Shown one piece after another: positions 52,107 through 64,000 of a stretch of DNA of 64,000 nucleotides. Made by a program: the position numbers and the translations under genes. A model generated the notes under the pieces. It made no database searches. It was not told the origin of the DNA and saw only the letters and a list, made by a program, of their open reading frames with translations. Source of the DNA: Anaeramoeba flamelloides (Eukaryota; Metamonada; Anaeramoebidae); assembly GCA_027625915.1 (NCBI GenBank), contig JANTQA010000030.1, positions 3,286,001 to 3,350,000 on the forward strand, written 5' to 3'. The number at the start of each line of letters is the position of its first letter. The first letter of the stretch is position 1.

Positions 52107-54863
52107 TTACAATTCTTTTTTAAAAAAAAAAATAATAATAATTTTTTTTTATTATTTGTAATTATTCTGAAACTGTTCAAATTAATAAAGAAAATAAAAA
52201 TTCAAATAAAAAATTATCTTTTTTCGATATCCTCCAATATTAACAATTTTAATTTTTTTGTTTTGTTTTTCTATTTTTTTTTTGAATAATCATAAATTAA
52301 CCCCATAAAAAGATTCAAAAAACAATTAGATTGGATTTACTAAAGAATATATTTACAATTAATTTTAAGTAAAAAATGTTGATTTTTTTATGTTTGAATT
52401 TATCGTATTAGAAAACTGAAAAATAATAATTTCCAAAACATTTTTATTTTAAAGAAATCTCGCTTTTACTAATTCTGAGAGCCTGTATTCAATAAAATAA
52501 CATTGATAATTTAATCTTAATGTTTAATAGCACATGCAAAATAAATCAAATATTGAATTCTCAAATTCTATTAAAATTTACTCATTTATTTTATTCAAGA
52601 ATGTTTATTAAATTTCTTTAAATTTTAAAGAGTAGGCAATTTTCTTTTTTAGTTATTCATGGTATAAATACAAACACTTGGTTTTAAATTTAATTATTTA
52701 TTTCATTATTATTATTATTAATAATTATATTTATTTGAATTCATTTTATTTGTTTGAAAATATTTTAAAAATTTGATATGTCATATTTATTCTTTTATTT
52801 TTTGGGTTATTACTAATTTACCAAATGAATTAAGTTTGGGATTATTAATTATTAAACTCTTTTTTAGTCAAAGGATTCAAGTTTTATTGTGGAAATAGAA
52901 CATATTCTATAAGTTTAATTCATTATTCTTCACAAAATAAATTTTCAATTATTGATTCTGATTATTTTTTTCTAAGAATTATTCAATTTTTTTTTTATTA
53001 TTAATTTTTTTCTTTTTTCCTTTTTATTTTTCTTAATTTGGAAAAAAAAAAAAAATATTTTTATCTCCAAATTGATATTAAGAAAATTGAGGCTTTAGAT
53101 TTTTTTAAAATGAATACACTTACTACCAAAAAAAATTTTTATTGTCTTTTTTTTTTTAGTGAAGAGCTGTGATTCAATACAATTACATACTGTTTATACG
53201 AAACTCTAAAATTCTATTTAGAATCTAATACCCTAACTGTAATGCAACCATTATTATAAATCATAGCATGTCCTATCTTTAAAAAAAGAAAAAAAAAATT
53301 TCTTAACAAAGACAAGAAAAAGAGAAAGAAAAGCACGAAATGAAAGAGATTTTTGATAAAAATAATTGAAAAAAAGTAAAAACTTCATTGAAAAGTTTTT
53401 TTGTGCCCCAAGTGTTGAGTGAGTTGGTGGTTGATTCCTTATATTCGTTTTTTTTTTTTTTTTTTTTTTTTTTGATCACCGCCAGAGTTTGTTTAAAGAA
53501 AGATATTAAATATTTGAACAACTATAGATTAAATGATGTGTGCTACTTTATTAAATGTTTATTTATAACTTTATAGATGGGTTGAATACATAAAGTTCTC
53601 GTTTTTAAGAATAAGATTGTATTACGAAATTTTCTTTTGATTTACTTTACTTTTTTTTTTTTTTAATTTTTTTCATTTAATTTTTTTATTGCAAGTTTCC
53701 CAAATCTTGTTTTCGTAAAATTCCAGTACAAGATATCAACCCAACAGCAAAAAAAAATTACAAGTAAGGACTCAAAATATAGTATGGAAAGTTCGATTCT
53801 GTTCGCTTTGGTTGGTTTCAAATCGCATTCGTTGGATTCAGTTCAGTTCAATTTAGATCTGATTATGAATTAGTTTGGTTAGGTTAGTCATGACCAAGTT
53901 AAATAATTCTTATGATGATTTTTTATTCCTTTTGCCTCCCCAAACACCTAAAAAAAACGAAAAGAGCCAAGGAAACTAAGGAACTCAAACAACTTAAGAA
54001 GGGAAATTTGGAAATGGTAAAAGGTATAAAAAATCAAAAAATATTATTATCAACAATTTTAATTTTTCAAAGGAATAGAGAAATTTTATATTTGATATTT
54101 TCCCGATGAAAGGAGCCAAAAATTTTTTAACATTTTATTTTTTTTTTGAAATTTATGGTTTGTTGGCTTTTCGTTTATCGATATTGACTCTTATCCAAAG
54201 TTTATTATTTCTCTTATTTCTAAACAATCGTAAGTTGTATTATTCGTTAAAAAAATGATAAATTTTTCTTTTTTGGCTGGTTTCCTAAGAGTGAAATAGA
54301 GTTAATAATAACAATGAAAATCCAAATAAACACTAAATAACTTGTTTATTATCCAAAATTAAATTATTTTCATCTGTTATAAAAAAGATATTAAAAAGAT
54401 TATCTAACATTGATAATTAGTTTTTTTATTCTTTATTATAATTTCATTTAGTGTGTCTAACAATAATATTCAACTTTGTTTAGTTTGACTCTCTCTACCA
54501 ATCCTCTAATTGATCAAAAATTAATTGCATTTATTTTCCTTTCCCAAACCCTTTAAATAAATAATATAATAAAGAAAGTCCAAAACATATTGCTGAAAAG
54601 ATCATTCATATAAAGTATATTTTATTTTATTTTTAACTATTCCCCACCTTAAAGGTAATTTTTTAGAGTTTATTTTTCACAAAAATAATTTAATCTTCTC
54701 AAGAAAACAATGATGTCTTTCTCGGAATCAAGTTAGGAAGCAATTTTTTGTCTTAACATACTCTCCATAAGAATCAAAATATCAAATAAAAAGTAAAATC
54801 ATTTTTTTTCAAAAGATATTTTATTGAATTTTTTTTCTTTTAAATTCAAAACCTTTTTAAGCA
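52107..54863. other. intergenic region with repeat C copy 2
   Basis: About 2.8 kb of AT-rich sequence between the 52106 stop and the COPI-associated gene. Repeat C occupies 53155-54070. No additional gene or RNA was recognised; frames at 53303-53576 and 53912-54109 lie in the repeat. The last 700 bases before 54864 presumably hold the promoter of the next gene. Confidence 0.5.
53155..54070. repeat. dispersed repeat C, copy 2 (uninterrupted)
   Basis: Same orientation as 13598-14790. It reads GAAGAGCTGTGATTCAA, then straight through ACTGTTTATACGAAACTCTA where copy 1 has the inserted cassette, then GACAAGAAAAAGAGAAAG and GTTTGGTTAGGTTAGTCATG. It lacks the C25 run. Confidence 0.8.
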
Positions 54864-56083
54864 ATGCCAGCTCGTTGTGACAATTATTTAATCAAATTTG
54901 GTCTTTCTCTTTTTGTTGGAGTAGCCGAATTCTCAATGGTAGTCTGTGGAATTATTGGTGTCATTCGATCTTGTTTTTCACCATTCACTTGGCCTGGATT
55001 TGTTCTTTCATCCTATGCAGTGTAAGTCCGAACTTTAATTTCTTTCTTTTAAAAAAATAGAAACAAACCCATTTGCTTAACAAACAAAAATTGTTCTAAA
55101 ATTTCACCTTTTCTTTTGAATTTTTTTTTTGTTTTTTTTTTTGTTTTTTGCTTTTTTTAAAAAAAAAATTGATTAAATGTTTTGATCCTTTGTTTTTTCT
55201 TTGTTTAAAAAATAAAAAAAGTATTTTTGGAATGTTTGCTTTGGTTGTTGAATTCTTTGAAATTCCAAAGCTTTTAAAAAATTATGGCTTTTTCAGAACT
55301 CATGTAGGAAGAGGTTTATTAGCAATGTTCGTTGGAAGTTTAGGTAATTAATTTTTTTTCTTCTTTTTTTTTTAATGCGAAGCACAGATCTCTTTTTTTA
55401 ATTTTTTTTTTTATTTTTTTTTTAATGAACTTTCAATCAACCATTCAAATAACATTTTTTTCTTTAACACCTTGTTCAAAAATCAAAAAACATTCTCTTT
55501 CCTTCTTTTTTTTTATAAAAAAAATAGGAATTGCACCTGGCCAATATCACGAATACTTACTTGCACTGTTTGTATTTCCTTTTTTTTTTTTATTCTTTTC
55601 GATTATTTTTTGATTTTTTCTTCATTTCTGAAATTTGAAAAAAAAAAAAAATATCAACCTCTGAAAATCATCTCAACATTTAAGATTTTCCAATTCCAAC
55701 ATTCAATTAACGACTCAACCTTTGTTTTCAAAAAAAAAAAATTTTTTTTAATTTTCTTTTTATTGAATTATTTTTTTTTACTTCTTTTTAACAGTGGTGT
55801 TGTCTGTGCAGTTTTAGGATTCATCCAACTCCTTTTAGGATTAACTGTTATGAGTGATGACATAAAAGGAACATCAGGCTCTATAAGCAATTATACATCA
55901 TTAAAAACTGGTAACAAAGTACAATCAAAAACAATCCCAACCGGATCTGGCTATGATGAACTTGGCAACGATAGTTCTTCATCGTCTTCAAGCTCAAGCT
56001 CTGAAGAAGAAGGTAAAGAAGTTACAGAAAAAAAAGTAGAAGAGAAACAAGAAACAACCGGTCTTGTTGGAAACGAAAATTAA
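54864..56083 (+). CDS. COPI-associated / TVP15-like Golgi membrane protein, four exons
   Basis: Exons by eye: 54864-55021, 55222-55343, 55528-55567 and 55795-56083, with phases 2, 1 and 2 that all join in frame, product about 202 residues. Four hydrophobic helices are visible: about 11-32 (FGLSLFVGVAEFSMVVCGII), 42-62 (GFVLSSYAVIFGMFALVVEF), 78-92 (HVGRGLLAMFVGSLG) and 104-122 (LLALGVVCAVLGFIQLLLGL). The RGLLxxFVG block after a cytosolic loop is typical of the COPI_assoc family found on Golgi membranes and COPI vesicles (family knowledge). The C-terminal tail is hydrophilic with a Ser run followed by acidic residues. The third exon is only 40 bases and ends at a gtttgt donor. Family call fairly good; exact role unknown. 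Confidence 0.78.
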
Positions 56084-58059
56084 ATTAATATTTTTTTTCA
56101 AGTCTTCCTTTCAAATTATTTTTAATTTCAACACTTAACCAATTTTTTTTTATTTTATTTTTTTTTTCATAATCTTTAGAATTAAAAGATATAAAACCCT
56201 CCATTATCTTTAATTGACATTAGTTACAATTTCAATAATCAAACCAAATATTTTTTTTTTATAATTTAGTATTTTGTTATTTTTGCTTTTCATTTCATCA
56301 ATTTCTCTTTGAGCTATTCCAATACCATCTGATTTAAAATAAAATTCATCATTTTTTTTCAATCCTGTTCATTAAGGTATTGGATTAATATTAAGCCAAT
56401 CGTGCTGATCGTACTTTTTTATTGGTACTTAAGGGAACTTTCACCACTTAGAATTATCTGGAGTTTAATATGCTATATTATGAATCCATGTATTTTCTTT
56501 TTACTTAATATGTTCTCTCAAAAAAATAGTGGCAAAAATCATCTTATTTGAACATAAAAAAGGAATACTGAAAAAAAAGTACAATAATGTTTTTTGGAAT
56601 TATTTGGCTTCAACAAAGCTAATTTTAATTTTTTATTTCCTATTTACTCTTAAAATAAAATTATACAAATGAAAAGTGTATCTAAAAGTTTAATGGAGAA
56701 GCCTAATGATAGAGTTATTTGCAATACATTTTCTCTATATTTAAGGAGTGGACTGCAACCGTAATTAAATTGTAAAATTGCGCTTGTTTTGATTGACAAA
56801 ATTTAAATAACCAAAAAAAAAAATATTTCATTTGATCTCTGTCACAAAAAATCCAATTAACCAAAAAACAGAAAAGGATCTTCAATTCCAAAAAAATAAT
56901 ATTAAAAATAAAATATCAAATATCAAAAATGATTCTCAAATTCAATTAATCAATCAAAAAAAGTTTATAAAGTATTCTCAAATGCAAAAATTCCAATTGA
57001 GAAAAAAAAATTAATTGTTTTCTTCTTTTATTTTTTCAGTTTCTCCTATTTCAAACAAATTGTTTTCTCTAAAATACACAATCAACTTAATTTGATTTAA
57101 TCTAATTTTTCCGTTATTTGGTAACCCTCTATTTTTGACAGAGTAAATATTTGGTCACATTTTCTTGACAAAAATATTTCATATGAATGAAAAAAAAAAA
57201 AATGAAAAAAAAAAAAATTATCATGATATCAAAAAAAAAAAAAAGAGCTACGCTTCAAAACCAACACATTTGAATTTTAAAATTATATATTCACAAAGAT
57301 ATAAATTGAAAATTGATTTTCTCTCTTTGTAAATTTTTTCTAAAAAAGTCATAGTTTTCCATTGTTGTTTTTTAGAGATTGTTACGTTTTGAAGGGTTTG
57401 TTATTTTTTAATTTCAATTAGGATAATATTAATTTTACATTTTTTTTTCCATATCAAAAAATTATTTTTGGCTAAGATCTTTAGGCTTTTGCTAGAAGTT
57501 TTATTATAAATTTGTTAGTCTGTGAATAAAACTTGGAAATTGATTATATATTTTTTTTCTTCCTTATTATAAATTCTACAGTTTTAAATATCTGTAATAA
57601 TTATTTTAAAGTTTGTTATATATGATACAATTTTAATATAGAAAATAAAAATTTCTATCCAATAAATTTTCAAGGTAGGGTTGGAATTGTTGTAATATAT
57701 ATATATATTGAATCTATTTTTCCAATAATATTAATAATATCATTATTTTTTTTTATAAATTAGATAAAAATTTGATGTTTTATATTTTATGATTATATTC
57801 ATTGAGAATTACAGGCAATCAGATATTTATTGATATTTTTATCTAATTTCTCAATTTTTTTTTTTATGTAAATTTTATTAAAAATCAAATTTTTTATAAA
57901 AACAAATAATATCTTTTTAAATTATTTTCAATATTTCCCAGTTACAAAATTAAAGTTGAAATCTCTGGTTTTAAGTACATTGTGTTAGTAAGTTATTGAG
58001 GATTTCAAAGAATTATGATTATTTTTGTGTTTTGCTCTATTCTTTTACAATTTCTGGAA
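56084..58059. other. intergenic region, nothing recognised
   Basis: About 2 kb of A/T-rich sequence after the COPI-associated gene. The Lys/Asn-rich frame at 56832-57014 is a chance frame. Short (AT)n at about 57698 and poly(A) tracts at 57190-57245 are the only repeats I see. Confidence 0.5.
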
Positions 58060-58640
58060 AACCAAAATTATCTTTTTTTTAATTTGAGAAATAAAAAAGA
58101 AAATTGATTATAAATTTTTGTTTAATTTCGAAAATTAAAAAAAAGAAGTGTTAGGTTTTTTTGATTTTTCTATTTATTTATAAAGTGTTAGGTTTTCTTG
58201 AGTTTTTCTATTTTATTGGGAAGATCTATTGATTTTCCAAATAAATAGAAAACTGAAAAAAAAAACTAACCAAAATTATTGGATTTTCCAAATACAGTCA
58301 GTTTCACTTCTAAGGCAATAACTTTCAACGAAATTTAAGGTACAAAAAAATCTCAAATTAAGGCACAAAATTCAAAATCTAGTAAAATAAATTGTATAAA
58401 AAAAAAATTACAAATTTTGTGCCTTAATTTGAGATTTTTTTTGTACCTTAAAGTTCGTTGAAAGTTTGTGCCTTAAAAGTGAAACCAACTGTAAATAGAA
58501 AACTCAAGAAAACCTAACACTCCACAAATAAATAGAAAACCTCAAAAAAACCTAGAACACTTTTCAAAATAAAATAGAAAACTTTAAAAAAAACTGCCAA
58601 TAGCTTTTCAAAAAATTAATAGAATGGTGCAAAATCATTG
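58060..58640. repeat. palindromic cassette cluster, split by a MITE
   Basis: Units of GTGTTAGGTTTT, TTCTATTTATTTATAAAGTG and, in the opposite orientation, AAATAAATAGAAAAC with AAACCTAACACTCC. The left part (58140-58260) and right part (58496-58600) are largely reverse complements. The unit is interrupted at 58295-58491 by a MITE. A related fragment AAAAAACCTAAGCACT lies at 58878. Confidence 0.6.
58295..58491. mobile_element. MITE with long terminal inverted repeats and TA duplication
   Basis: The 197-base element is almost entirely two arms. The left arm reads CAGTCAGTTTCACTTCTAAG, TTTAAGGTACAAAAAAATC, AATTAAGGCACAAAATT; the right arm is its reverse complement (AATTTTGTGCCTTAATTTG, GTACCTTAAAGTTCG, GTGAAACCAACTG). 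TA flanks both ends (58293-58294 and 58492-58493). Same family as 19117-19316 but far better preserved, so more recent. Non-coding. Confidence 0.88.
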
Positions 58641-59247
58641 GGGTTTTCACTAGTATTAGAAAAATAAAAGAGAAAAAATGTTACCAAATTGTTCATTTGA
58701 AAATAATTTTAAAAATTATTGATAGTGATTTGTGATTTCTACTTATCTTTTTTTTTTTTTTCTATAAATTGGAAGGATTATTGATCTAAATTAAACTCAG
58801 ATCCCAAGAATAGGAAAAAAGACAATCAAGTGAAATTTTTTCTTTTCAATTCCAAATCTCAATATCCTTTTAAATTAAAAAAAACCTAAGCACTATTCTG
58901 CACTTGATTACACTTCAAGTCCTTAAGTACCCGAATATTCATTAAAGTTTTTATACCTTAGAGGGGAACGTTTTAAAACCAATACAACCTCATATTATTC
59001 CGAAAGTTGACGATTAAATAGTTTTTTTATAAAAAAATTTTCTTCTCCTATTTTGAGTTTGTTTGAAGTTTATCGAGATTCTGAACAAATATATTATAAA
59101 TTCTTTTTTCTGTAAAGGAAGGCCATTGATAACATCATCAGAAACTAGATTTTTTCAATTCTAACTTTTAGAGAACTTCCAATATTTAAAACACTTTGAA
59201 CTCTTCATTTTTTCTTATTTGGTTATTTTTTTTGAAAACAAGATTTA
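58641..59247. other. upstream region of the SH3-PX-BAR gene
   Basis: About 600 bases without a recognised gene. Contains a small cassette-like word set at 58870-58900 and the likely promoter. The start ATG at 59248 follows AAAACAAGATTTA. Confidence 0.45.
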
Positions 59248-62200
59248 ATGTCAAACGAAACAGGATCTGGTAAATTAGTTCAACCATTTTATGTCCAAGT
59301 CATAAAACCTTGGACTTCTCATGGAGAAAATGAAATGTCAATTAAAGTTGGTGAAATATTGGTTGTAGTTGAAGATCATCCTGGATGGTATCTTGGTTAT
59401 TCAGATCCACAAGAAGAAAATTTCTTTCCAAAGCAGTAAATTTTTTTTTTAAAAGTTCTTTTTGCAATTCAAATTATATCAATTAAAACTGAAATCCTAG
59501 AAAGTTTTTAGAATAGTTTGGGAGTAGTTTATTGAAAATTTTTTCCAAACAATGGATCGGTTGTACCTTTAATCGGGGTTCAAATTAATTTTATTTTTTG
59601 TTTTTTTTCAAAAAACCACCAAACTTTTATTTGATCGATTTTGTGCCTTGAATAAATTCAAAACAGTTTCACATTTTTTTGGAGTTCGGTATTTAAATTA
59701 TTTTTTTCGTCTCCAAGGAAATTGTTGTGAGTGTGTTGAGATCTCAAAATTAATGAAACTTTTTCGTTGCTCAATAATTAAACAAACTGTAATTTCATGA
59801 ATAAAAGCAATAAAACAAAAGGGTTATTAGTTTTAATGAGATCAACTTTTGATCGCTCTTCAGCCGAAAAACAACAAATGTTTTGTTTGAATTTTGAAAA
59901 ATTGATCTAATATTGGTGTTGTTCGATTAAATGGTACATATTTTAAGGCCAGCAGATCTTTTTCTTTTCTTTTTTTTTTTTCGGTTCTAGTCACACAGCT
60001 AACATTAAGGCTTAGTAAACAAATAGAAAAAAAATCTATATTAGACACTATATAAGAGGTTCTAAAATTAATATGAGTTAACGAAAGTTAAAAAGATTTC
60101 AATGAATAAAGATCGTCGAGTAAATGAAAAAACAAAAAATTGAATTGAAAATTTTTTCCCATTTAATAATCAAATGACCTAAAAACCATTTGAAAATAGT
60201 GAGTCTAAATAATTTTAAAAGGTGTTACACAAAGCGTTTGTTTCACTCTTTTAAACAGTTCCAGTAACTCTTTTTAAGACCTAGGATTCTCGCTTTATTA
60301 AAATGGCTTTATTCGTTTGTTCAATTTCCCAATTAAAAAATGGAAACTTTGATACCAATTTCCGAAAGACTGTCACACAAAAATTCAAAAAAAAAAAACG
60401 CAAAATATTACTAAACACATTTTAGAATAAAAGTTTAGGTTTTTCTGATTATAGCCTTTCTTGTAGAATTTAAAATTGGGGTGTTTGGGCGAAAAAAAAA
60501 AAAAATGACTTAAAAATGAGATAATATACATCTATTGAATTATTACTTTGTTAAACTTTGTATATTGGTGATAGTATGGTTAATAATAAATGTATGTCTT
60601 TAAGGACCGATTCCTATTTTATTGAAAAACAAAAGGAAAAGAAAAGTTTAAAAAAAAGAAATTTGCTCAAAAATATATAAAACTTTTATTCATTATTAAC
60701 AGAGAACCAAAAAAATAAACTAAATTCCAACATTTTGGAACGGTCAAAATATTTGAAAGAATAACAATACTACACTTTCATTCAATTTGGAAATAATTTT
60801 GATTTTACAAACTATTTCATTTTTTGTCTTTTTTCTTTTCTCTTTTGTTTTAGTTTCCTTTTTTTTCAGTTACGTAATCTGTTTCGTTTGATCTGGATTT
60901 TTTTTTTGGTGGTTAGATATAAATTTAGTGTTGAGTTTGTTAAATTGAAAAACCACATACAATTAGTTGATGGTGTCTAACCTTTGTTCGATCAATAATT
61001 GTAGGTGAAATTTCAACAAATTTTGCAATTTAAATTTTTTGTTATGATCGTTCCATTATTTTGAACATACCAGATTTTGTTTTTTGAGTTTTATATTTTT
61101 TTCTTTTATTTGGATTATAAATGATTACTTATAAAATATATTAATACTGGGTAACTTAAACCAAATTTAATATTAAGTTTGGGAAAATACAATAATTTGG
61201 GTTTTTTTAGCCTATTTTTGATTTTGGGTATGTCCATATTTTTGGAATGGGGTTTATATAATAATTTGAATGTATGGATATTTGTAGATTTAATTTTTTT
61301 TCGAGAACATTAATAGAATTAGAAAATGAATTAGAAAATTTTAAATTTATCAATAAAAAATAGCACAAGTTGGAAATGTCGTTAGGTTTTCCAGAATTCA
61401 AAATAATAGAGTAAAATCAAAGATTTTACTACATTCTTGAAAATACTTAAAATCCAGATCGGAATGCCGTAGAGTGCCTAGGTTTTTTTTAATTCGAAAG
61501 AGTGGAGAAAAATCAAAGATTTTTCTCTATTCTTTTGAATTCTGGAAAAAATAACTGAGTTTTTTTTTAAATTTATTAAACAAACCTAAATTTTAATTAA
61601 TTTTCATTTTATTTCTAAAATTAAATTAAAAAAAACCGAACGGAAAATATGTGAACTTTTAGTTCTCACTCTTTAATTAAAAAAAAAAAAATTCATTTTT
61701 TTCTTTTTTTTTGTTCATTTTCAAAATAGTTTTTTTTTGGTTTTGAATCTATTTTAACTTAAATACGTCTCGTCAGAATCTGGATAAATTATCTGCAATT
61801 GTTTCAATTTAAAATTTTTAATTGTAATTTAATAATAAAAAAAAATTAATTTTATAATATTTCATTTGTTTTATAAAAACTTTAATTTCTAGATCGATCA
61901 AAACATTTTTATACTTTCAGTTTTTCTTATTGAAAAACTGTAATTCTCGTTATAAAATATCTTCTTTTCAAAAAAAAAAAATTACTTTTATCAAGAAATA
62001 TACTGACAAATTCAAAAAAAATCTAAAAAAAAAAATTTACTTCAATTAACAGTTTGAAAATTATATATCGTAGCTTTGAATAAAACATTTTATTGATTTA
62101 ATTGTTAAGAAACTTTGTAAAATTAGTTGATCTACAAAAATATTCTGTAAAATGAAAATTTTTTTGAAAATAGAGTTCACTAATTTACAAAACAGAAATT

Positions 62201-63800
62201 GAAAAAAATAATTTTTTTTTTACATTTTGTTGAATTTATCATTACTGAAAAAAACTGTTTAGCAAATTTCTTAGATTTTAAACATTAGTGAAAACAAAAA
62301 GTAAAATTAAATTAAATAAGAAGCAAATTAACTTCAAAAAATAAACCTAAAAAAAAAAAAAATAGATAAAAAAATCCTTATATTTGGAGTTTGAAAAAAG
62401 AACTACTTTTTTAGGATATAATTAATACCCAAGTGAATAAAAAATACTAATAAAAAAAAATAAAAATGTGATTTGTAAATTGATATCCAACCAATAAATA
62501 TTAAAAATTTCCAATATTTTATTAATATAGTTGTGTAACTCAATATGAAGACACTGAATCAGAAGAAGACGAAAATATATCAATAAAAAATGAATACAAT
62601 TCTGAAAATTTAATTAACAATACCAATACAAATACTACTAATAATGACAACATGGGTATAAAAATCAACAATCTTAATAATATCAATAAAATTAAGGATG
62701 AAAAGAGGAAGAAAAATGTTAAAAAACAGGTAGATAATAATATAGAGACGAAAAAGAACCCCAAAACAAAAAATAAAAAGAAGAAAAATAATAATCCTAT
62801 TTTTATTGGAGATGTCAAACTTACAATAAAAGAGAATTTAACTTGGTCTGCTAATGATAATTCAAAACCAATTGAAATTACCGTTCAAAAGGAACAAAAG
62901 GAAACATCAAAATATCATATTCAAAAAAAAATAACATTGTTTAATATTCAATTAAAGGGGCAAACAATTGTACAATATTCATTAAAAGATTTTTATAAGT
63001 TGCAATTAGGCCTTAAAAGGATTTTTTTTTCAATACCAATACCATCATTACCAAAATTTCGATCGGGTGTGTTCACAAATAAATTAAATATCGAAAATCA
63101 AAAAAGAATTTTGGAAAATTTTGTAAATAAAATAATAAAACATCCAGTATTGGGGCGTTCCTATCTTATGCATTCATTTTTAAATTTGATTCAAAATATT
63201 GACAACATTGATAATAATAACGACCAATATGAAAATTTCAATAATTTTAACAGGAATAATATCTCTGGTAATAAATTCTCAAATAATATTTCTGAAGGTA
63301 AACATAAATTTCAATTTGAAAATTCAATACAATCAAAATTATTACCACTATCAAAATCCAAAAGAAAAACAATTTCTCAATTTCAAAAACACATCCCAAA
63401 AATGAAAAGATCGTTTTTAGACATAAAATTAAGAATCAGAGAATTTAAAGAGGGTAAAAGTAATTTAGTTTTGGATGAATCAGATGTTATAAAATCATTA
63501 TCAAGTTTATCAAAAATTGGAATTGAATGGAGAAAACATGAAATTCTTGATAAAAATTCAACACAAAACATTATCAACATGAAAAAAATCTTTTTAGAAA
63601 TAACAAATACACTTACAAAGGAAGTGATGTTAAATGAAATGGAAAATTATTCAACCAATTTTTTTTTATTAATGGAAGAATTAATTAATTGGATAGAATC
63701 TTTCGAAAAAATATTCCAAATTAGATCGAATTTTGTAAATACACTACAAGAAAATAAAAAAAATTTTAAAAAAAAATTAAATTCTGAATTACAATCATCC

Positions 63801-63890
<90 letters not shown>

Positions 63891-64000
63891 CGAATAAAAA
63901 AATTAAAATTACAATTAAAAAATGAAATTGATTTTCTTGATAGAATAGATATTTGCATTCTAGCAGAACTTGAATATTTCAAATATCATTTTAATGTTTC
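59248..64000 (+). CDS. SH3-PX-BAR sorting nexin-like protein, 3' end outside window
   Basis: Exon 1, 59248-59435, ends CCAAAGCA|gtaaat in phase 2. Exon 2 starts at 62531 after an acceptor aatatag and is open to the window end, giving at least 552 residues. An SH3 domain spans about 10-67 (YVQVIKPW, ENEMSIKVGEILVVVE, GWYLG, FFPKHCV across the splice). An acidic/Asn/Lys linker follows. A PX domain spans about 150-285 (SLKDFYKLQLGL, SIPIPSLPKF, RILENFVNKIIKHPVLG). From about 335 on, long amphipathic helices (FLDIKLRIREFKEG, IEWRKHEIL, NWIESFEKIFQIR) resemble a BAR region and are broken by a run of about 30 Asn. This order is that of SNX9/18/33, which couple membrane curvature to endocytosis. The PX segment has Lys-Asp-Phe where Arg-x-Asp-Phe is usual, so PI3P binding is uncertain. 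Confidence 0.82.
60765..61020. repeat. dispersed repeat E, copy 2 (SH3-PX-BAR intron)
   Basis: Diverged match to 42245-42500 in the same orientation (CATTCAATTTGGAAATAATT, TTTTTTGTCTTTT, GATGGTGTCTAACC). Located in the 3.1 kb intron between the SH3 exon and the PX-BAR exon. Confidence 0.55.
61378..61620. repeat. palindromic cassette in SH3-PX-BAR intron
   Basis: Contains CGTTAGGTTTTCCAGAATTC, then AATAGAGTAAAATCAAAGATTTTAC as a stem; next GCCGTAGAGTGCCTAGG, the reverse complement of the CACTCTACGGC linker seen in other clusters; then GAGAAAAATCAAAGATTTTTC and ATTCTTTTGAATTCTGGAAA. It clearly belongs to the cassette family. Confidence 0.7.
63801..63890. repeat. (AAT)n coding microsatellite, poly-Asn
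   Basis: About 30 AAT codons inside the BAR-like region of the SH3-PX-BAR gene. A shorter counterpart occurs in importin-5 at 2413-2448. Such runs usually form disordered loops and are length-variable. Confidence 0.9.

Noticed and set aside
63647-63982. Poly-Leu minus-strand frame
   Set aside because: Antisense to the poly-Asn run of the SH3-PX-BAR gene.

Overview
The window looks like nuclear DNA of an AT-rich, intron-rich protist. It is about four-fifths A+T, has long homopolymer tracts, and its proteins carry Asn, Lys/Glu and Arg/Gly runs. The genes use GT-AG introns and the standard stop codons. They are typical of a phagocytic or amoeboid eukaryote: a beta-karyopherin, a class III PI3-kinase, an SH3-PX-BAR sorting nexin, a UBX protein, eIF3m, a COPI-associated Golgi protein and a membrane-anchored PAS protein. 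The family style (MGN-type N-terminus plus PAS, PH-like repeats, low-complexity linkers) reminds me of Anaeramoeba-like amoebae. That assignment is inference and weak. I saw no bacterial operons, tRNA, rRNA or CRISPR.

Layout. 1-1000 holds dispersed repeats and an (AC)n tract. 1223-9078 (-) is importin-5 in three exons, with a repeat-bearing 3.3 kb first intron. 9425-17789 (+) is reconstructed as one UBL-UAS-UBX gene split by a 7 kb intron. That intron holds a 5'-truncated LINE, two dispersed repeats and a palindromic cassette. 21658-25448 (-) is a four-exon PAS/PH-like protein with a predicted myristoyl anchor. 28516-35860 (-) is a VPS34-type PI3-kinase in four exons whose N-terminus is low-complexity instead of a C2 domain. 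37218-38083 (+) is a three-exon Lys-rich hypothetical gene. 41290-44175 (+) is the C-terminal part of eIF3m. 46819-47081 and 47654-52106 (+) are small unrecognised genes. 54864-56083 (+) is a four-exon, four-helix COPI-associated membrane protein. 59248 to beyond the window end (+) is an SH3-PX-BAR protein.

The genes split into membrane traffic and phosphoinositide signalling (PI3-kinase, PX-BAR protein, PH-like protein, COPI-associated protein) and housekeeping (importin, eIF3m, UBX). There is no sign of co-transcription. Neighbouring genes are divergent (9.1-9.4 kb), convergent (17.8-21.7 kb) or tandem.

The most interesting non-coding content is repetitive. It includes several terminal-inverted-repeat elements: a TA-flanked 1.28 kb element with ATCGCGAT-like subterminal repeats, a 259 bp element rich in TTATAA words, two copies of a 0.2 kb MITE, and an 0.8 kb fold-back element with a C-rich core. 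It also includes a family of palindromic cassettes marked by GTTAGGTTTT and CACTCTACGGCAC words. For two of these insertions the empty site can be read from a paralogous copy inside this same window. All exon joins below were made by eye from splice sites, phase and family similarity, and need transcript support.
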